From assembly GCA_025041195.1 (NCBI GenBank), contig JAKCFM010000001.1:1240001-1304000 (forward strand): 64,000 nt of DNA, read 5' to 3'. The stretch comes from Halobacteriales archaeon YIM A00013 (GTDB lineage Archaea > Halobacteriota > Halobacteria > Halobacteriales > Haloarculaceae). Shown piece by piece: positions 24,995 through 33,816 of the stretch. Under the pieces are notes generated by a model, which had not been told where the DNA came from, ran no database searches, and saw only the letters and a list, made by a program, of their open reading frames with translations. Every line of letters begins with the position of its first letter. Position 1 is the stretch's first letter. Both the position numbers and the translations under genes were made by a program.

Positions 24995-26343
24995 CGACGG
25001 CTCGGTTGCGTGGGATCTACGCCACTTCTCTCACCGCGCTCCTCAAGGACGAGTACGAGATCGTCCAGGCCTCTCCACCGATCGAATCGCGGTTCGACCG
25101 CACGTTCAGTGCTGCTCCCGCCGCGGTGACTATTGCGGATGCAGCCGATCGGACGGGAGTAGCCGTCCGTGCGCCCGATGGTGAAACGCTCCAGGCAGTC
25201 GGCTCAGCGCTCACCTCGGTTGGGGTCGACGCGTTCTCCTGGACGCCACCTATCACACCGGAGCTGGTGTGTACGGGGACCGTCGAGTCAGTCGAACGGA
25301 CGGGTGCAGTCGTCGATCTCGGCGCGGGTGCTGGTTTTCTTCCGTTTCGAGAGGCTGATGAGCAGCTACAGCGTGGCGACGAACTCACCGTCCAGGTTGC
25401 TCGCACGACAGCACCCTGGGTCGACGATCGGCCCGAATTGCGGACGACGATTGCCGTTGAAAACAGCTACGGACGCCTCCAGAAGGGGACCACAGCTGCA
25501 GGCGATGGGATTGACGTGACGGATCTCCTGGACGTTTCGCCGCGCGATGGCTGGATGATTCGATGGGCTCAGGGCGCCACAGATCACTCGTTTGACGTAC
25601 TCGCCCAAGCACTCTCACAGCTCAACGAGCGGGCGAAACAGATCGACGCAGGGGATGACGCGTCCGTACGGCCACAGCAACTGCTGTGGGTCTGGTTCGG
25701 CAGGAAGAGCCGGTTTGCGCTGGATGACCACCGACGATCGGTGACGACAACGATGGATGGTCACCACCGCATCAAGGCCGGGACGGACGCCGCCAGCGCA
25801 GCTGTCGATTTCACCGAGGCGGTTGCAGACCCGACGGGTGATTTTCCGTTCGCGGAGACGATTTCTGCGTTCGGGCCAGACGAGGGTGATTCGATCGAGA
25901 TCGCCCACGGGAAGCCGGACGGTCGGTGTTTTTCGCTGGGAACCGCCACCATCACCGATCGAGACGATCGCACGATAACGGTCGAGCGGACGATGTCGCC
26001 GGGGGGATCGTACGATGCGCTCGGCGTCGAGAAAGAAGCCGGCGACGTTGCCACGACGAAGCTCACCGAAGGCAAGTGGTGGTATCCAACCGTCTATCGC
26101 GATCGGAATGGGACCTCGAAAGGGACGTACGTGAACGTCTGCACGCCCGTCGAGCTGTTCCCCGACCAGGCTCGGTACATTGATCTGCACGTTGACGTCG
26201 TAAAACACGCTGATGGGACCGTTGAGCGTGTAGACGACGACGAGCTTGCAGCCGCAGCGGCGGCCGGGCAGCTCTCTGAGCAGGTGGCTGATAAAGCTCG
26301 GACGGTCGCCACCTCACTTGAGCGCGCGCTCAGCGACGACTGA
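24991..26343 (+). CDS. FAU-1 family RNA-binding/ribonuclease protein (S1-like plus DUF402)
   Basis: 450 residues. The N-terminal half contains an S1-like RNA-binding barrel (CTGTVESVERTGAVVDLGAGAG broken around residue 100, then GDELTVQVART). The C-terminal third is a DUF402 domain (TMSPGGSYDALGVEKEAGDV; WWYPTVYRDRNG; KGTYVNVCTPVELFPD; YIDLHVDVV). This layout matches archaeal FAU-1, an AU-rich RNA-binding protein related to RNase E/G and reported to process RNA. It is coupled to the DUF7532-like gene. Substrate RNAs are unknown. Confidence 0.82.
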   Translation: MTTARLRGIYATSLTALLKDEYEIVQASPPIESRFDRTFSAAPAAVTIADAADRTGVAVRAPDGETLQAVGSALTSVGVDAFSWTPPITPELVCTGTVESVERTGAVVDLGAGAGFLPFREADEQLQRGDELTVQVARTTAPWVDDRPELRTTIAVENSYGRLQKGTTAAGDGIDVTDLLDVSPRDGWMIRWAQGATDHSFDVLAQALSQLNERAKQIDAGDDASVRPQQLLWVWFGRKSRFALDDHRRSVTTTMDGHHRIKAGTDAASAAVDFTEAVADPTGDFPFAETISAFGPDEGDSIEIAHGKPDGRCFSLGTATITDRDDRTITVERTMSPGGSYDALGVEKEAGDVATTKLTEGKWWYPTVYRDRNGTSKGTYVNVCTPVELFPDQARYIDLHVDVVKHADGTVERVDDDELAAAAAAGQLSEQVADKARTVATSLERALSDD

Positions 26344-26353
26344 CGGCCCGGAC

Positions 26354-27013
26354 TCAGTTTTCGAGCAGTGCCTGCAGTTCGTACAGATCAGCGAGTTCAT
26401 GCGTTGGCTCGACGGAGAGTTCCGTCTCTGCCCGGTGGTCACGGCGGAGAAATGCCGCATCGATACCAGCACGCTCGGCGGCAATCAGATCCGTTTCGCT
26501 GTCACCGACGTAGAGTGCGTTCTCCGGTGCAAGGTCAGAGAGCGCAGCGTCGATATAGGTCGGCTCTGGCTTTTTCTCTGCTAAGCTCTCGATCGTCCGT
26601 GGTCGGCCATAGCAGACATCGAACGCCGACTGGAGGTTAAAATGCGAGAGCACGAACTCGACGGTCGACTGGTGGTTGTTGCTGACGAGTCCACAGGTCT
26701 GTGTGAGCTCTGGGACGATTGCCACGTCGTCGTAGGTCGATCGGCTCCCGTCCTCGAATTCCAGCACTTGCGAGCGTTCGTCGAAGCGTTCGCGTTTCGC
26801 CCAGAACGTTTCGGGATCCAACTCGTACTCCGCACAGAGCGCGTACAGTTCGTCGGGGTGAATGCCATCAACGATCGCACTGACGTGTTCGTCGGCCACA
26901 GCAGAGACGCCAACTGCTTCGAACGCACGCCTGGTGGCGCGCACCTGGGAGGGCCGCGGTGGCGGGACGACCAACACGCCGTCGTTGTCGAAGACGACTG
27001 TATCGTAAGACAC
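26354..27013 (-). CDS. HAD superfamily phosphatase
   Basis: 219 residues from GTG (MSYDTVVFDNDGVLV). Motif I is DNDGV, motif II is the VSNN region of CGLVSNNHQS, the motif III lysine is in AEKKPEPTYID, and motif IV is GDSETD. This is a soluble Asp-nucleophile phosphatase of the phosphoglycolate-phosphatase-like type; the substrate is unknown. A longer version from an ATG at 27073 adds a low-complexity N-terminus and overlaps the upstream GNAT gene by 11 bases. Confidence 0.82.
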   Translation of the reverse strand: MSYDTVVFDNDGVLVVPPPRPSQVRATRRAFEAVGVSAVADEHVSAIVDGIHPDELYALCAEYELDPETFWAKRERFDERSQVLEFEDGSRSTYDDVAIVPELTQTCGLVSNNHQSTVEFVLSHFNLQSAFDVCYGRPRTIESLAEKKPEPTYIDAALSDLAPENALYVGDSETDLIAAERAGIDAAFLRRDHRAETELSVEPTHELADLYELQALLEN

Positions 27014-27062
27014 GGTTGTCGTTCGATCGCCGGTGCTATCGCCGTTTCGATCAGAACTGTTG

Positions 27063-27584
27063 TCAGAACTCATCGACGAGCAGTCCATAGCGGAGGATAT
27101 CGCCGTACTCGCCGTCGACGAACGCCTCATTGCGAAAGCGCCCTTCCTGGGTGAATCCAACCTTCTCCAGCACATTCGCTGATGCGTCGTTGCTGGCAAA
27201 ACACTCCGCGATGATTTTGTTCAGTCGCAGCGTCTCGAATCCGTACGCACAGATCGTTTCGGCCGCCTCGGTGGCGTAGCCGTTCTCCCAGTGCTCGGGC
27301 ACAATCGAGTACGCGAGTTCTGCAACGCCCCAGCGTTCGTTTGGGGGCTTGAAACCGACCGTTCCGACGCGGGTTTCATCGACCGTAACCACGAACTGTA
27401 TCTTGGTATTCTCACTGAGCGATTCGATCCACTCGCGTTCGTCTTCGAGGGATTTCGGTTCGATCATCCCCGTTCGTGGCCAGACCCGTGGGTCGTTGAA
27501 CAGCTCGGCAAGCCACTCCGCATCCTCGGTTTCGGTCGGTCGCAGTGCAATCCGGTCTCCGGTGGTGAAAATCGGACCTGGCAT
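27063..27584 (-). CDS. GNAT acetyltransferase, RimJ/RimL type (copy 1)
   Basis: 173 residues. RimJ/RimL-like layout: MPGPIFTTGDRIALRPTETED, then VGTVGFKPPNERWGVAELAY, the acetyl-CoA loop EHWENGYATEAAETICAYGF and the late NVLEKVGFTQEGRFRNEAF. These enzymes acetylate N-termini or other amines. It is the most diverged of three tandem paralogues on this strand; the others follow at 27638 and 28245. It is the last of the three in the transcription direction and lies directly before the HAD gene. Confidence 0.88.
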   Translation of the reverse strand: MPGPIFTTGDRIALRPTETEDAEWLAELFNDPRVWPRTGMIEPKSLEDEREWIESLSENTKIQFVVTVDETRVGTVGFKPPNERWGVAELAYSIVPEHWENGYATEAAETICAYGFETLRLNKIIAECFASNDASANVLEKVGFTQEGRFRNEAFVDGEYGDILRYGLLVDEF

Positions 27585-27637
27585 GGGATCGTATTTTGTG
27601 ACGACACTGATGAGTTTGTTTCAGTAGTGTGAACTAT

Positions 27638-28180
27638 TCACACGGAGTGGTTCTCGTCGAACCATTCGGTTGCCAACAGTCCATACTGGAGGACATCGAC
27701 GCGTTCGCCCTCGGTGAACCAGTGCTTACGGAGGCGGCCCTCTTGTGTGAAGCCGGCCGTTTCGAGTGCGCTTGCTGATCCAGGATTCGTATCAAAACAG
27801 ACGGCATACAGTTTTTCCAGCCGCCGCGTTTCGAACGCATAGCCACAAATCGTCCGGATGGCATCCGTCGCATAGCCGTTCCCCCAGTGATCGGGATGAA
27901 TCTTGTACGCGAGTTCTGCAACGCCGAACGCTTCATCGGGTGGCTTCATTCTGATCGTTCCAACTGAGGTTTCATCCACGCTCACGACAAACTCGACGGC
28001 TCCGGAATCGTCGCTCGATTCGAACCACTCGCGTGCGTCAGCCAGTGATGTCGGTTCCGTCACTCCAAGCGGTCCCCAGACGTTGGGATGGTTGACGAGT
28101 TCGTGGCTCCATTCGACGTCTTCCGACTCGAACGTTCGCAGTGAGATCGTTTCGCCCTCCAGGAATACTGGTCCCGGCAT
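27638..28180 (-). CDS. GNAT acetyltransferase, RimJ/RimL type (copy 2)
   Basis: 180 residues starting MPGPVFLEGETISLRTFESE. The acetyl-CoA loop is DHWGNGYATDAIRTICGYAF, and the C-terminal block is LETAGFTQEGRLRKHWFTEG followed by ERVDVLQYGLLATEWF. It is clearly closer to copy 3 (shared RRLEKL...CFDTNP and ERVDVL...YGLLATEWFD) than to copy 1. The frame is open upstream into copy 3 but the ATG at 28180 matches the paralogues' starts. It has 53 bases to copy 1 downstream. Confidence 0.88.
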   Translation of the reverse strand: MPGPVFLEGETISLRTFESEDVEWSHELVNHPNVWGPLGVTEPTSLADAREWFESSDDSGAVEFVVSVDETSVGTIRMKPPDEAFGVAELAYKIHPDHWGNGYATDAIRTICGYAFETRRLEKLYAVCFDTNPGSASALETAGFTQEGRLRKHWFTEGERVDVLQYGLLATEWFDENHSV

Positions 28181-28244
28181 GGCACAGTTTACTGATGGAG
28201 CGCACCTAACAATGTTGGAGCCATGACACCACAGGACGCGGGGC

Positions 28245-28778
28245 TCATTCTCGATCGAACCACTCTGTAGCCAGCAGCCCGTATCGTAGCACGTCAACCC
28301 GTTCGCCCGCAGTGAAGCCGTGATTTTTGAACCGGCCTTCCTGGGAGAAGCCGGCCTTTTCGAGTGCGCGACCCGACGCAGGATTCGTATCGAAGCACTC
28401 AGCAAACAGCTTCTCAAGGCGTCGCGTTTCGAAGGCGTAGGCGCTGATCGTTTTCAGGGCGTCCGTCGCGTAGCCGTTCCCCCAGTGCTCCGGATCGAAT
28501 TTGTACGAGAGCTCCGCGATACCCCACATCTCATACGGTGCTTTCATGTTGACAGTTCCGACTGGCGTTTCGTCGACCGTTACGACGAAACACACTGCAT
28601 CGGAGTCGTTTTTGGAATCGATCCATTCGTGTGTCTCCTCCAGTGACACTGGTGCCTCCATTCCAAGCGATTGCCAGACGCGGGGATCGTTGACCAGTTC
28701 GTGGTTCCATTCGGCGTCGTCTTTTTCGAGCGTGCGCAGCGACACCACGTCACCCTCGCAGAATATTGGACCAGGCAT
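28245..28778 (-). CDS. GNAT acetyltransferase, RimJ/RimL type (copy 3)
   Basis: 177 residues starting MPGPIFCEGDVVSLRTLEKD. Acetyl-CoA loop EHWGNGYATDALKTISAYAF; C-terminal block LEKAGFSQEGRFKNHGFTAG, then ERVDVLRYGLLATEWF. It is the first of three tandem copies by transcription order, each separated by 53-64 bases and each with its own start in the same MPGP context. This indicates repeated local duplication. Substrate unknown. Confidence 0.88.
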   Translation of the reverse strand: MPGPIFCEGDVVSLRTLEKDDAEWNHELVNDPRVWQSLGMEAPVSLEETHEWIDSKNDSDAVCFVVTVDETPVGTVNMKAPYEMWGIAELSYKFDPEHWGNGYATDALKTISAYAFETRRLEKLFAECFDTNPASGRALEKAGFSQEGRFKNHGFTAGERVDVLRYGLLATEWFDRE

Positions 28779-29042
28779 TACCGTCTCATTCGAGAGCGAA
28801 CACTTGAGGCTGTTTCAGGTATGACAGCATGTGTCGGTCGATCGGGTGGAGGCGGAGCCTTCTCCGGCGAGTTAGGGGTATCGGATGGACTGCTATGCGA
28901 TCGCTATCGGCGATTGGTTGCTTTCGCGAGTAGCTCACCTGTCGCCGGCTAAACTGATCCACTCGGAAGTATTGATAATTCTTATGGCGGAGTGCAACGC
29001 CGTCGCCGATGGTATCACAACGCTGGCGACCGGAGGGGTGGT

Positions 29043-29780
29043 ATGGATCGTCCCGATCTCACCGGGCGCACCGCGCTCGTCACCGGCAGCGCGAAGGGTC
29101 TCGGCAGCGACTGTATCGAGGCGCTGGCACGCTGTGGCGCAGACGTCGTTGTTCACTATCACACGAGCGAGGAGGAGGCCACCGCGCTCGCCGACACGCT
29201 TTCTGCACAGTTTGGCGTCAACTCACTGGCAGTCGGCGCGGACGTTACTGAGCCCGACGAAGTCAATGCGCTCTTTTCGACGATCGAAGCCGAACGTGGA
29301 CCGGTCGATCTCCTCGTTAACAACGTCGGCCGGTTCGCCCCAGAAGACTGGGAAACGATGGACTGGGACGTCTGGAAAAATGTGCTGGAGACCAACTTCA
29401 ACGCGACCTGTCTCTGTTCAAAACGCGCACTTCAGACGATGCGCGACGCCGCATACGGTCGCATCGTCAACATTGGCTACGCTGGAGCGGAGAAAGGACT
29501 CGTCAATCCGACGAACTTCCCGTATTTTGTCGCCAAAACCGGCGTGCTGATGTTCACGCGGATGCTCGCGGCCGACACCCAACACGAGGGGATCACCGTC
29601 AACGCCGTCTCACCGTACGTCATCGAAACCTCCGATGCATTTCCCGACTCGCTTCCACGCGGACGAGCGGCCACGACCGACGACGTGATCGATCCGATCC
29701 TCTTCTTTTTGGGCGGCCCGGAGTACATCAGCGGCGAAAACGTCGAAGTGGATGGGGGCTGGCTGCCCGAATCCGTCTGA
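29043..29780 (+). CDS. short-chain dehydrogenase/reductase
   Basis: 245 residues of the classical SDR type. NAD(P)-binding TGSAKGLG near residue 15, NNVG in the centre (LLVNNVGRFAPEDW), the active-site Y-x3-K in YFVAKTG and a C-terminal SGENVEVDGGWLPES. Similar to FabG-like 3-oxoacyl reductases but not assignable to a substrate. GGAGGGGTGGT just before the ATG may act as a ribosome-binding site. The 263 bases upstream hold no gene I can support. It ends one base before the convergent EngB stop. Confidence 0.85.
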   Translation: MDRPDLTGRTALVTGSAKGLGSDCIEALARCGADVVVHYHTSEEEATALADTLSAQFGVNSLAVGADVTEPDEVNALFSTIEAERGPVDLLVNNVGRFAPEDWETMDWDVWKNVLETNFNATCLCSKRALQTMRDAAYGRIVNIGYAGAEKGLVNPTNFPYFVAKTGVLMFTRMLAADTQHEGITVNAVSPYVIETSDAFPDSLPRGRAATTDDVIDPILFFLGGPEYISGENVEVDGGWLPESV

Positions 29781-30398
29781 TCAGAAAAACTGCAACAGAT
29801 CGTCGCGCTTTGCCTCGTGGAGATGCTCACCAACGGCGTCGGTGAGCGAGCTGATCTGCCCGCGTTTGGCACAGATCGGCGCAACCGTCTCGGGCCACTG
29901 CTTCCACGGCGGATAGATGCCGAGCCGGTCGCAGATCGCATCAAGACGCGCATCTCGATCATCAACCTTGTCCATCTTGTTCACCGCGACAACGGTGGGG
30001 ATCGATAGTTCCTGGAGGAAGTGAAACAGCTCCACGTCGTGGGGAACGGCCCCGCGTTCGGCGTGACGATCGATGATATCCACCGCGCTTTTGCCATCAA
30101 GGACGACGATCCCCACGAGAATCCGCTCCGAATAGCCTTCCAGATACTGCACAACGTTCGTCTTGATCGACTCGCGATGGCCCTCCTCGACACCCTCCAT
30201 AAAGCCAAATCCGGGCAGATCTGTCAACACGAAATCCTCCGACGCCCAGTCGTAATGGTTGGGTGAGCGCGTAACGCCTGGCTTCGAGCCCGTAGAGACC
30301 GAATGACCGGTGAGCTCGCGCATAATCGTTGACTTTCCAACGTTCGAGCGACCGACGAGAACGACCTCCGCAGACCGATCGGGACGAGTGTCGAACAT
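29781..30398 (-). CDS. engB: GTP-binding protein EngB
   Basis: 205 residues. G1 is GRSNVGKST, the G2 region is [14 protein letters not shown]3 is DLPGFGF, G4 is NKMD, and the C-terminus reads [15 protein letters not shown]. EngB (YihA/YsxC) GTPases assist large-subunit ribosome assembly. It starts 3 bases after the NOG1 stop, so both GTPases form one operon. Confidence 0.93.
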   Translation of the reverse strand: MFDTRPDRSAEVVLVGRSNVGKSTIMRELTGHSVSTGSKPGVTRSPNHYDWASEDFVLTDLPGFGFMEGVEEGHRESIKTNVVQYLEGYSERILVGIVVLDGKSAVDIIDRHAERGAVPHDVELFHFLQELSIPTVVAVNKMDKVDDRDARLDAICDRLGIYPPWKQWPETVAPICAKRGQISSLTDAVGEHLHEAKRDDLLQFF

Positions 30399-30401
30399 GG
30401 T

Positions 30402-31373
30402 TCAGGCGTTCGTCTCGTACGGCAGTTCGATTTCGTATGCTGTTGCATCGATCGCCGCGTCGAGCAGCTCGGTGACGCCCTCGTTCTCAGTGGCGCTACA
30501 GCGCAATTCGGCATCGATCGCACCGTCGAGATCGGCCTTCGATGCGACCGTTAGAACGGGTTCATCGGCAAACCGATCCTCGATCTCGTCGCGAAGCGCC
30601 AGTTGGACCTCGCGCGGGTAGCCACACGTCTCACTCCCATCGACAAAGACGAGAATACAATCCGCACAGTGAGAGAGCGCACTCACCGCCTGCGACTCGA
30701 TGTCGTTTCGCTCGTCTGCCGGCCGATCGAGCAGCCCTGGCGTGTCGATAAGCTGATACGTGATGTGATTGCGCTCGATGTGGCCGACGTGGATCTGTGT
30801 GGTCGTAAACGGATACGAAGCAATCTCGTTGTTCGCGTTGGTGACGTGGTTGACGAACGTGGATTTGCCGACGTTGGGATAGCCAGCGATCACGATCGTG
30901 GGCTGTTCCGGACGAATATCGGGAAGTTCCTTGAGCTGTTCGCGCGCCGCTCCGAGCGCGAGCAGTTCGTCTTCAACGTCATTGGTGAGATCGGCAAGTC
31001 GAGCAAACGCCTGCTTTCGAATCTTGCGGGCGGTGTCTTTGTCTCCACGGAGGCGCGACTGGTACTCCGAACGGATATCAGCCGCCTTTCGGCCGGTCCA
31101 CATCACGGTCGAAAGCTGTTGTTTGAGCGAATCGACGCCGCCATCAACGAGCGCGTCGGCGAGTTCGTAGTAAAACGGGTCCATCGCATCGAAATCGGGC
31201 CACGAGGTCGTCACGTTCTGAAGATTGTCAGAAACGATATTCGAGGCTGTCACCAGCATCGACTGTTGGGCCTCGATGCCGGATTTCGCCCGTCCCGCAC
31301 GAGCAGCCCGAGAGAACGCTTTATCGATGAGTTCCTCCGACCGGGGAACGGTCGGGATGTCCTCGAACGTCAT
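30402..31373 (-). CDS. NOG1 family ribosome-biogenesis GTPase
   Basis: 323 residues. An N-terminal helical NOG1 domain (FEDIPTVPRSEELIDKAF at the start; later ADIRSEYQSRLRGDKDTARK) precedes a GTPase domain with GYPNVGKST, a DTPGLLDRP switch and VASKADLD. The order (helical NOG1 domain, then G domain) is typical of Nog1/Obg-related archaeal proteins acting in 60S-type subunit maturation. It is directly upstream of engB, which links the pair functionally. Confidence 0.92.
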   Translation of the reverse strand: MTFEDIPTVPRSEELIDKAFSRAARAGRAKSGIEAQQSMLVTASNIVSDNLQNVTTSWPDFDAMDPFYYELADALVDGGVDSLKQQLSTVMWTGRKAADIRSEYQSRLRGDKDTARKIRKQAFARLADLTNDVEDELLALGAAREQLKELPDIRPEQPTIVIAGYPNVGKSTFVNHVTNANNEIASYPFTTTQIHVGHIERNHITYQLIDTPGLLDRPADERNDIESQAVSALSHCADCILVFVDGSETCGYPREVQLALRDEIEDRFADEPVLTVASKADLDGAIDAELRCSATENEGVTELLDAAIDATAYEIELPYETNA

Positions 31374-31474
31374 AGTAAGACTATCAGTCCCGACCCTAAA
31401 AGCACGTTCGTTGCCCGCTCCGACGGCTACATCCCACCAATGGGTATACGGTACCAGGGAACGTATAGGGAGGT

Positions 31475-31831
31475 ATGGATTACAAAGCGATCGTAACCGG
31501 CTTTCTGGTCGCCGTCCTCCTCGGCCTCGTTGGATTCATGCTCCCTGGCATTGGACACGCCGCCGCAGGACTGATCGGTGGGTTCGTCGCGGGATACATG
31601 GCAGGCGGTGGACTCATTCGCGGCGGCGTCCACGGCCTGCTCGCTGGCGCACTCGGTGGAATCATCTTCGCACTCATCGTTGGCATCGCGGCAGTGATCG
31701 GTGGCACGCTGATCGGTGGCCCGGCCGGAGCACTCGGCGGGGTTGGCATCGTCCTGGGAGCCATCATCCTGGCGCTCATGACCGCAATCCCAAGCGGGCT
31801 CGCTGGAGCGCTTGGTGGCGTCCTTGAGTAG
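31475..31831 (+). CDS. DUF5518 membrane protein
   Basis: 118 residues made almost entirely of glycine- and alanine-rich hydrophobic helices (FLVAVLLGLVGFMLPGIGHA, then GGFVAGYMAGGGLIRGGVHG). The GG/GxxxG-dense pattern matches DUF5518 of haloarchaea. Four membrane segments are likely. A purine-rich AGGGAGG lies just before ATG and could serve as a ribosome-binding site. Function unknown. Confidence 0.75.
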   Translation: MDYKAIVTGFLVAVLLGLVGFMLPGIGHAAAGLIGGFVAGYMAGGGLIRGGVHGLLAGALGGIIFALIVGIAAVIGGTLIGGPAGALGGVGIVLGAIILALMTAIPSGLAGALGGVLE

Positions 31832-31832
31832 G

Positions 31833-32117
31833 TCAGCGACGCGCCTCAAGCTCGTCGAGGAGATCGTCGAGCGACAGTTCCTTCATCGATAGCAACACGA
31901 GAAGATGGTAGACGATATCTGCGCCTTCGTGGGCGATTTCCTCGTGTGAATCATCCTTTGCAGCCAGGACGAGTTCCGTGCACTCCTCGCCAAGCTTTTC
32001 GAGCACCTCATTTTCACCTTTCTCTGCGGTGAACAACGCTGTGGTGTAGGAGTCCTCGGGAAGCGTTCGTTTCCGATCCTCGATCACGTCGAACAGCTCT
32101 TCGAGCACCTCACTCAT
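31833..32117 (-). CDS. hisE: phosphoribosyl-ATP pyrophosphatase
   Basis: 94 residues starting MSEVLEELFDVIEDRK. The MazG-like all-alpha fold is marked by SYTTALFTAEKGENEVLEKLGEE broken around residue 40 and by EEIAHEGADIVYHLLVLL. It catalyses the second step of histidine synthesis. The start overlaps the 3' end of the DUF151 gene by 8 bases. No other his gene is in the window. Confidence 0.93.
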   Translation of the reverse strand: MSEVLEELFDVIEDRKRTLPEDSYTTALFTAEKGENEVLEKLGEECTELVLAAKDDSHEEIAHEGADIVYHLLVLLSMKELSLDDLLDELEARR

Positions 32118-32607
32118 CGAATTCACCCTCCGTTGGTGGCCACGTCGTTGGCCCGGATCCATCGAGGACGTCACGAATGTCGTGGAGCTGGTGATACTGG
32201 TCTGGATCGTCACCGCCGCCTTCGAACACCTCGGGATCGATCTCGATCGGCGCGTTAGTCCGCGCGGCAAGCGCAAGTGCATCACTCGGTCTGGCGTCGA
32301 TCACAGCCGATCCTCGTGGCGTGACCAGATGGAGATCAGCAAAATAGGTCCCCTCCTCGACTGATGAGATCGCCACGCGGTCGACGCGGCCGCCGAGCTC
32401 TTCGAAGCCGTCGAGCAAGAGGTCGTGGGTGAGTGGCCGTCCGATATCATCAGCGTCGAGACCGCGAACGATACTGGTCGCCTCCGAAAAGCCGATGAAA
32501 ATCGGGAGTAAATCAGTCTCCTCCTCGTCGTCGGGAGCAAGCGTCACCACGGGAACGGCGCCGCGCTGGGTCCCGGCCACGCGGACGCCCTCGATGGATG
32601 CATCCAT
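32110..32607 (-). CDS. bifunctional-nuclease domain protein (DUF151)
   Basis: 165 residues starting MDASIEGVRVAGTQRG. The DUF151/BFN fold is seen in LLPIFIGFSEATSIVRGLD, the conserved RPLTHDLLLDGFEELGG and the late IDARPSDALALAARTNAPI. Proteins of this family have reported DNase and RNase activity in plants and Mycobacterium. The C-terminus is acidic and extends to the hisE start. Three earlier codons in the frame are less likely. Confidence 0.88.
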   Translation of the reverse strand: MDASIEGVRVAGTQRGAVPVVTLAPDDEEETDLLPIFIGFSEATSIVRGLDADDIGRPLTHDLLLDGFEELGGRVDRVAISSVEEGTYFADLHLVTPRGSAVIDARPSDALALAARTNAPIEIDPEVFEGGGDDPDQYHQLHDIRDVLDGSGPTTWPPTEGEFDE

Positions 32608-32650
32608 ACGCGTACTGTCGGGGGCACGGGGCAAAACCCCTCGGGGTCGA

Positions 32651-33241
32651 TCAGGAAAACTGCTCGAACAACGCCAGTTCGTGCAGCCGGGTATCAGGCG
32701 TCAGTTCCGGGTGGAACGACGTCGCGACGACCGACCCGGATCGAACAGCAACCGGCCGGTCCTCCCACGCTGCGAGCACCTCAACCGACGGGCCGACGTC
32801 GTCGATCAACGGCGCACGAATGAAAACGGCCGGAAACGGCCCTTCGAGGCCACGAATCGATATCGGCGCTTCGAAACTGTCGCGCTGGCGGCCAAACGCA
32901 TTCCGATCGACGGAGATGTCGAGACAATCAAGCGGATGGACTCGCTCGTCCCGTGGATCGGAACTCGCCACGATCAACCCGGCACAGGTTGCCAGTAACG
33001 GATTGCCGTCCTCGACGTGGTCGACGATCTCTGGTGCAATGTTTTCTGTCACCAAAAGGTCTGAAATTGTGGTCGATTCCCCGCCGGGCAGTACGAGCAT
33101 ATCACACGACCGAACCGTCCCAGCCGTCCGTATCCGTTCGACGGTGAGCGCAACTCCAGCGGCCGTTGCACCCCGTTCGAGCGCCGCGACGTGCTCGGAA
33201 ACGTCCCCCTGAACCGCGATTACACCCGCTGTGAGCGTCAT
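32651..33241 (-). CDS. pdxT: pyridoxal 5'-phosphate synthase glutaminase subunit
   Basis: 196 residues. Class I glutaminase with AVQGDVSEH at the start, the oxyanion GGEST motif, the nucleophile cysteine in ATCAGLI and a late FHPEL histidine/glutamate pair. It passes ammonia to PdxS for vitamin B6 synthesis; pdxS is not in this window. The gene stands alone between DUF151 and the Sec61 beta gene. Confidence 0.94.
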   Translation of the reverse strand: MTLTAGVIAVQGDVSEHVAALERGATAAGVALTVERIRTAGTVRSCDMLVLPGGESTTISDLLVTENIAPEIVDHVEDGNPLLATCAGLIVASSDPRDERVHPLDCLDISVDRNAFGRQRDSFEAPISIRGLEGPFPAVFIRAPLIDDVGPSVEVLAAWEDRPVAVRSGSVVATSFHPELTPDTRLHELALFEQFS

Positions 33242-33293
33242 GCGTGTGGAAAAGACCGTCTTGTAGAAAAGAAATCCGTTATGATGATCGTGT

Positions 33294-33452
33294 TCAGAGG
33301 GCGTTCAGCACGAGGATCAACACGCCGAACAGCACACCGAACGCGACGACGGTTCGCGGATCGATTCGTGGGGCGTTCCGGTCTTCGGACTCGAAATACC
33401 GGACCAATCCGGCACTTGACATCAATCCGCCGGAGCTCTGTCCTTTGCTCAT
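33294..33452 (-). CDS. secG: preprotein translocase Sec61 beta subunit
   Basis: A 52-residue frame: [20 protein letters not shown], then [18 protein letters not shown] and a single C-terminal membrane helix ([14 protein letters not shown]). This is the archaeal Sec61 beta signature: a disordered G/S-rich start, the [12 protein letters not shown] motif, DPR before the helix and an end within the membrane. It is the small third subunit of the SecY/SecE translocon. It is easily missed because of its size. It lies 52 bases downstream of pdxT on the opposite side and is divergent from the thioredoxin gene. Confidence 0.92.
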   Translation of the reverse strand: MSKGQSSGGLMSSAGLVRYFESEDRNAPRIDPRTVVAFGVLFGVLILVLNAL

Positions 33453-33541
33453 GTGATAGCTTTCGAGTCAGTGCTTGTATGGGTTTCGACCTTGGACAGT
33501 GAAAACCCTTATTCCCAGGGCCAGACTAGCTGGTGTGTACG

Positions 33542-33811
33542 ATGACCATCACGCTGAAAGACTTCTACGCCGACTGGTGTGGACCGTGCAAAACGCAGGA
33601 TCCGATTCTCGAAGAACTTGAAGAAGACTGGGAGGACACGCTGCAAGTGGAGAAAGTCAACGTGGATGAGCAACAGGATATCGCCAACGAGTACCAGGTG
33701 CGATCGCTGCCCACCCTCATCATCGAGAACGATGACGGTGTCGTAGACCGGTTCGTGGGTGTGACCCAGCGCGCCGACCTCGAATCTGCGCTCGAAGAGG
33801 CCCGCGCGTAA
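33542..33811 (+). CDS. thioredoxin-family protein
   Basis: 89 residues. Redox motif WCGPCK near residue 13, the cis-proline region VRSLPTLII and a glycine-containing last strand (DRFVGVTQ). It is shorter than standard thioredoxin (about 105) because the first beta strand and helix are trimmed, as in many haloarchaeal members. The ATG at 33542 is used rather than a GTG at 33533. Cytosolic disulfide reductase role expected. Confidence 0.88.
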   Translation: MTITLKDFYADWCGPCKTQDPILEELEEDWEDTLQVEKVNVDEQQDIANEYQVRSLPTLIIENDDGVVDRFVGVTQRADLESALEEARA

Positions 33812-33816
33812 CTGTC

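Noticed and set aside
28671-28952. Plus-strand frame ending MTACVGRSGGGGAFSGELG...
   Set aside because: Partly antisense to GNAT copy 3, with no conserved pattern and no promoter-like element in place; too weak to call.
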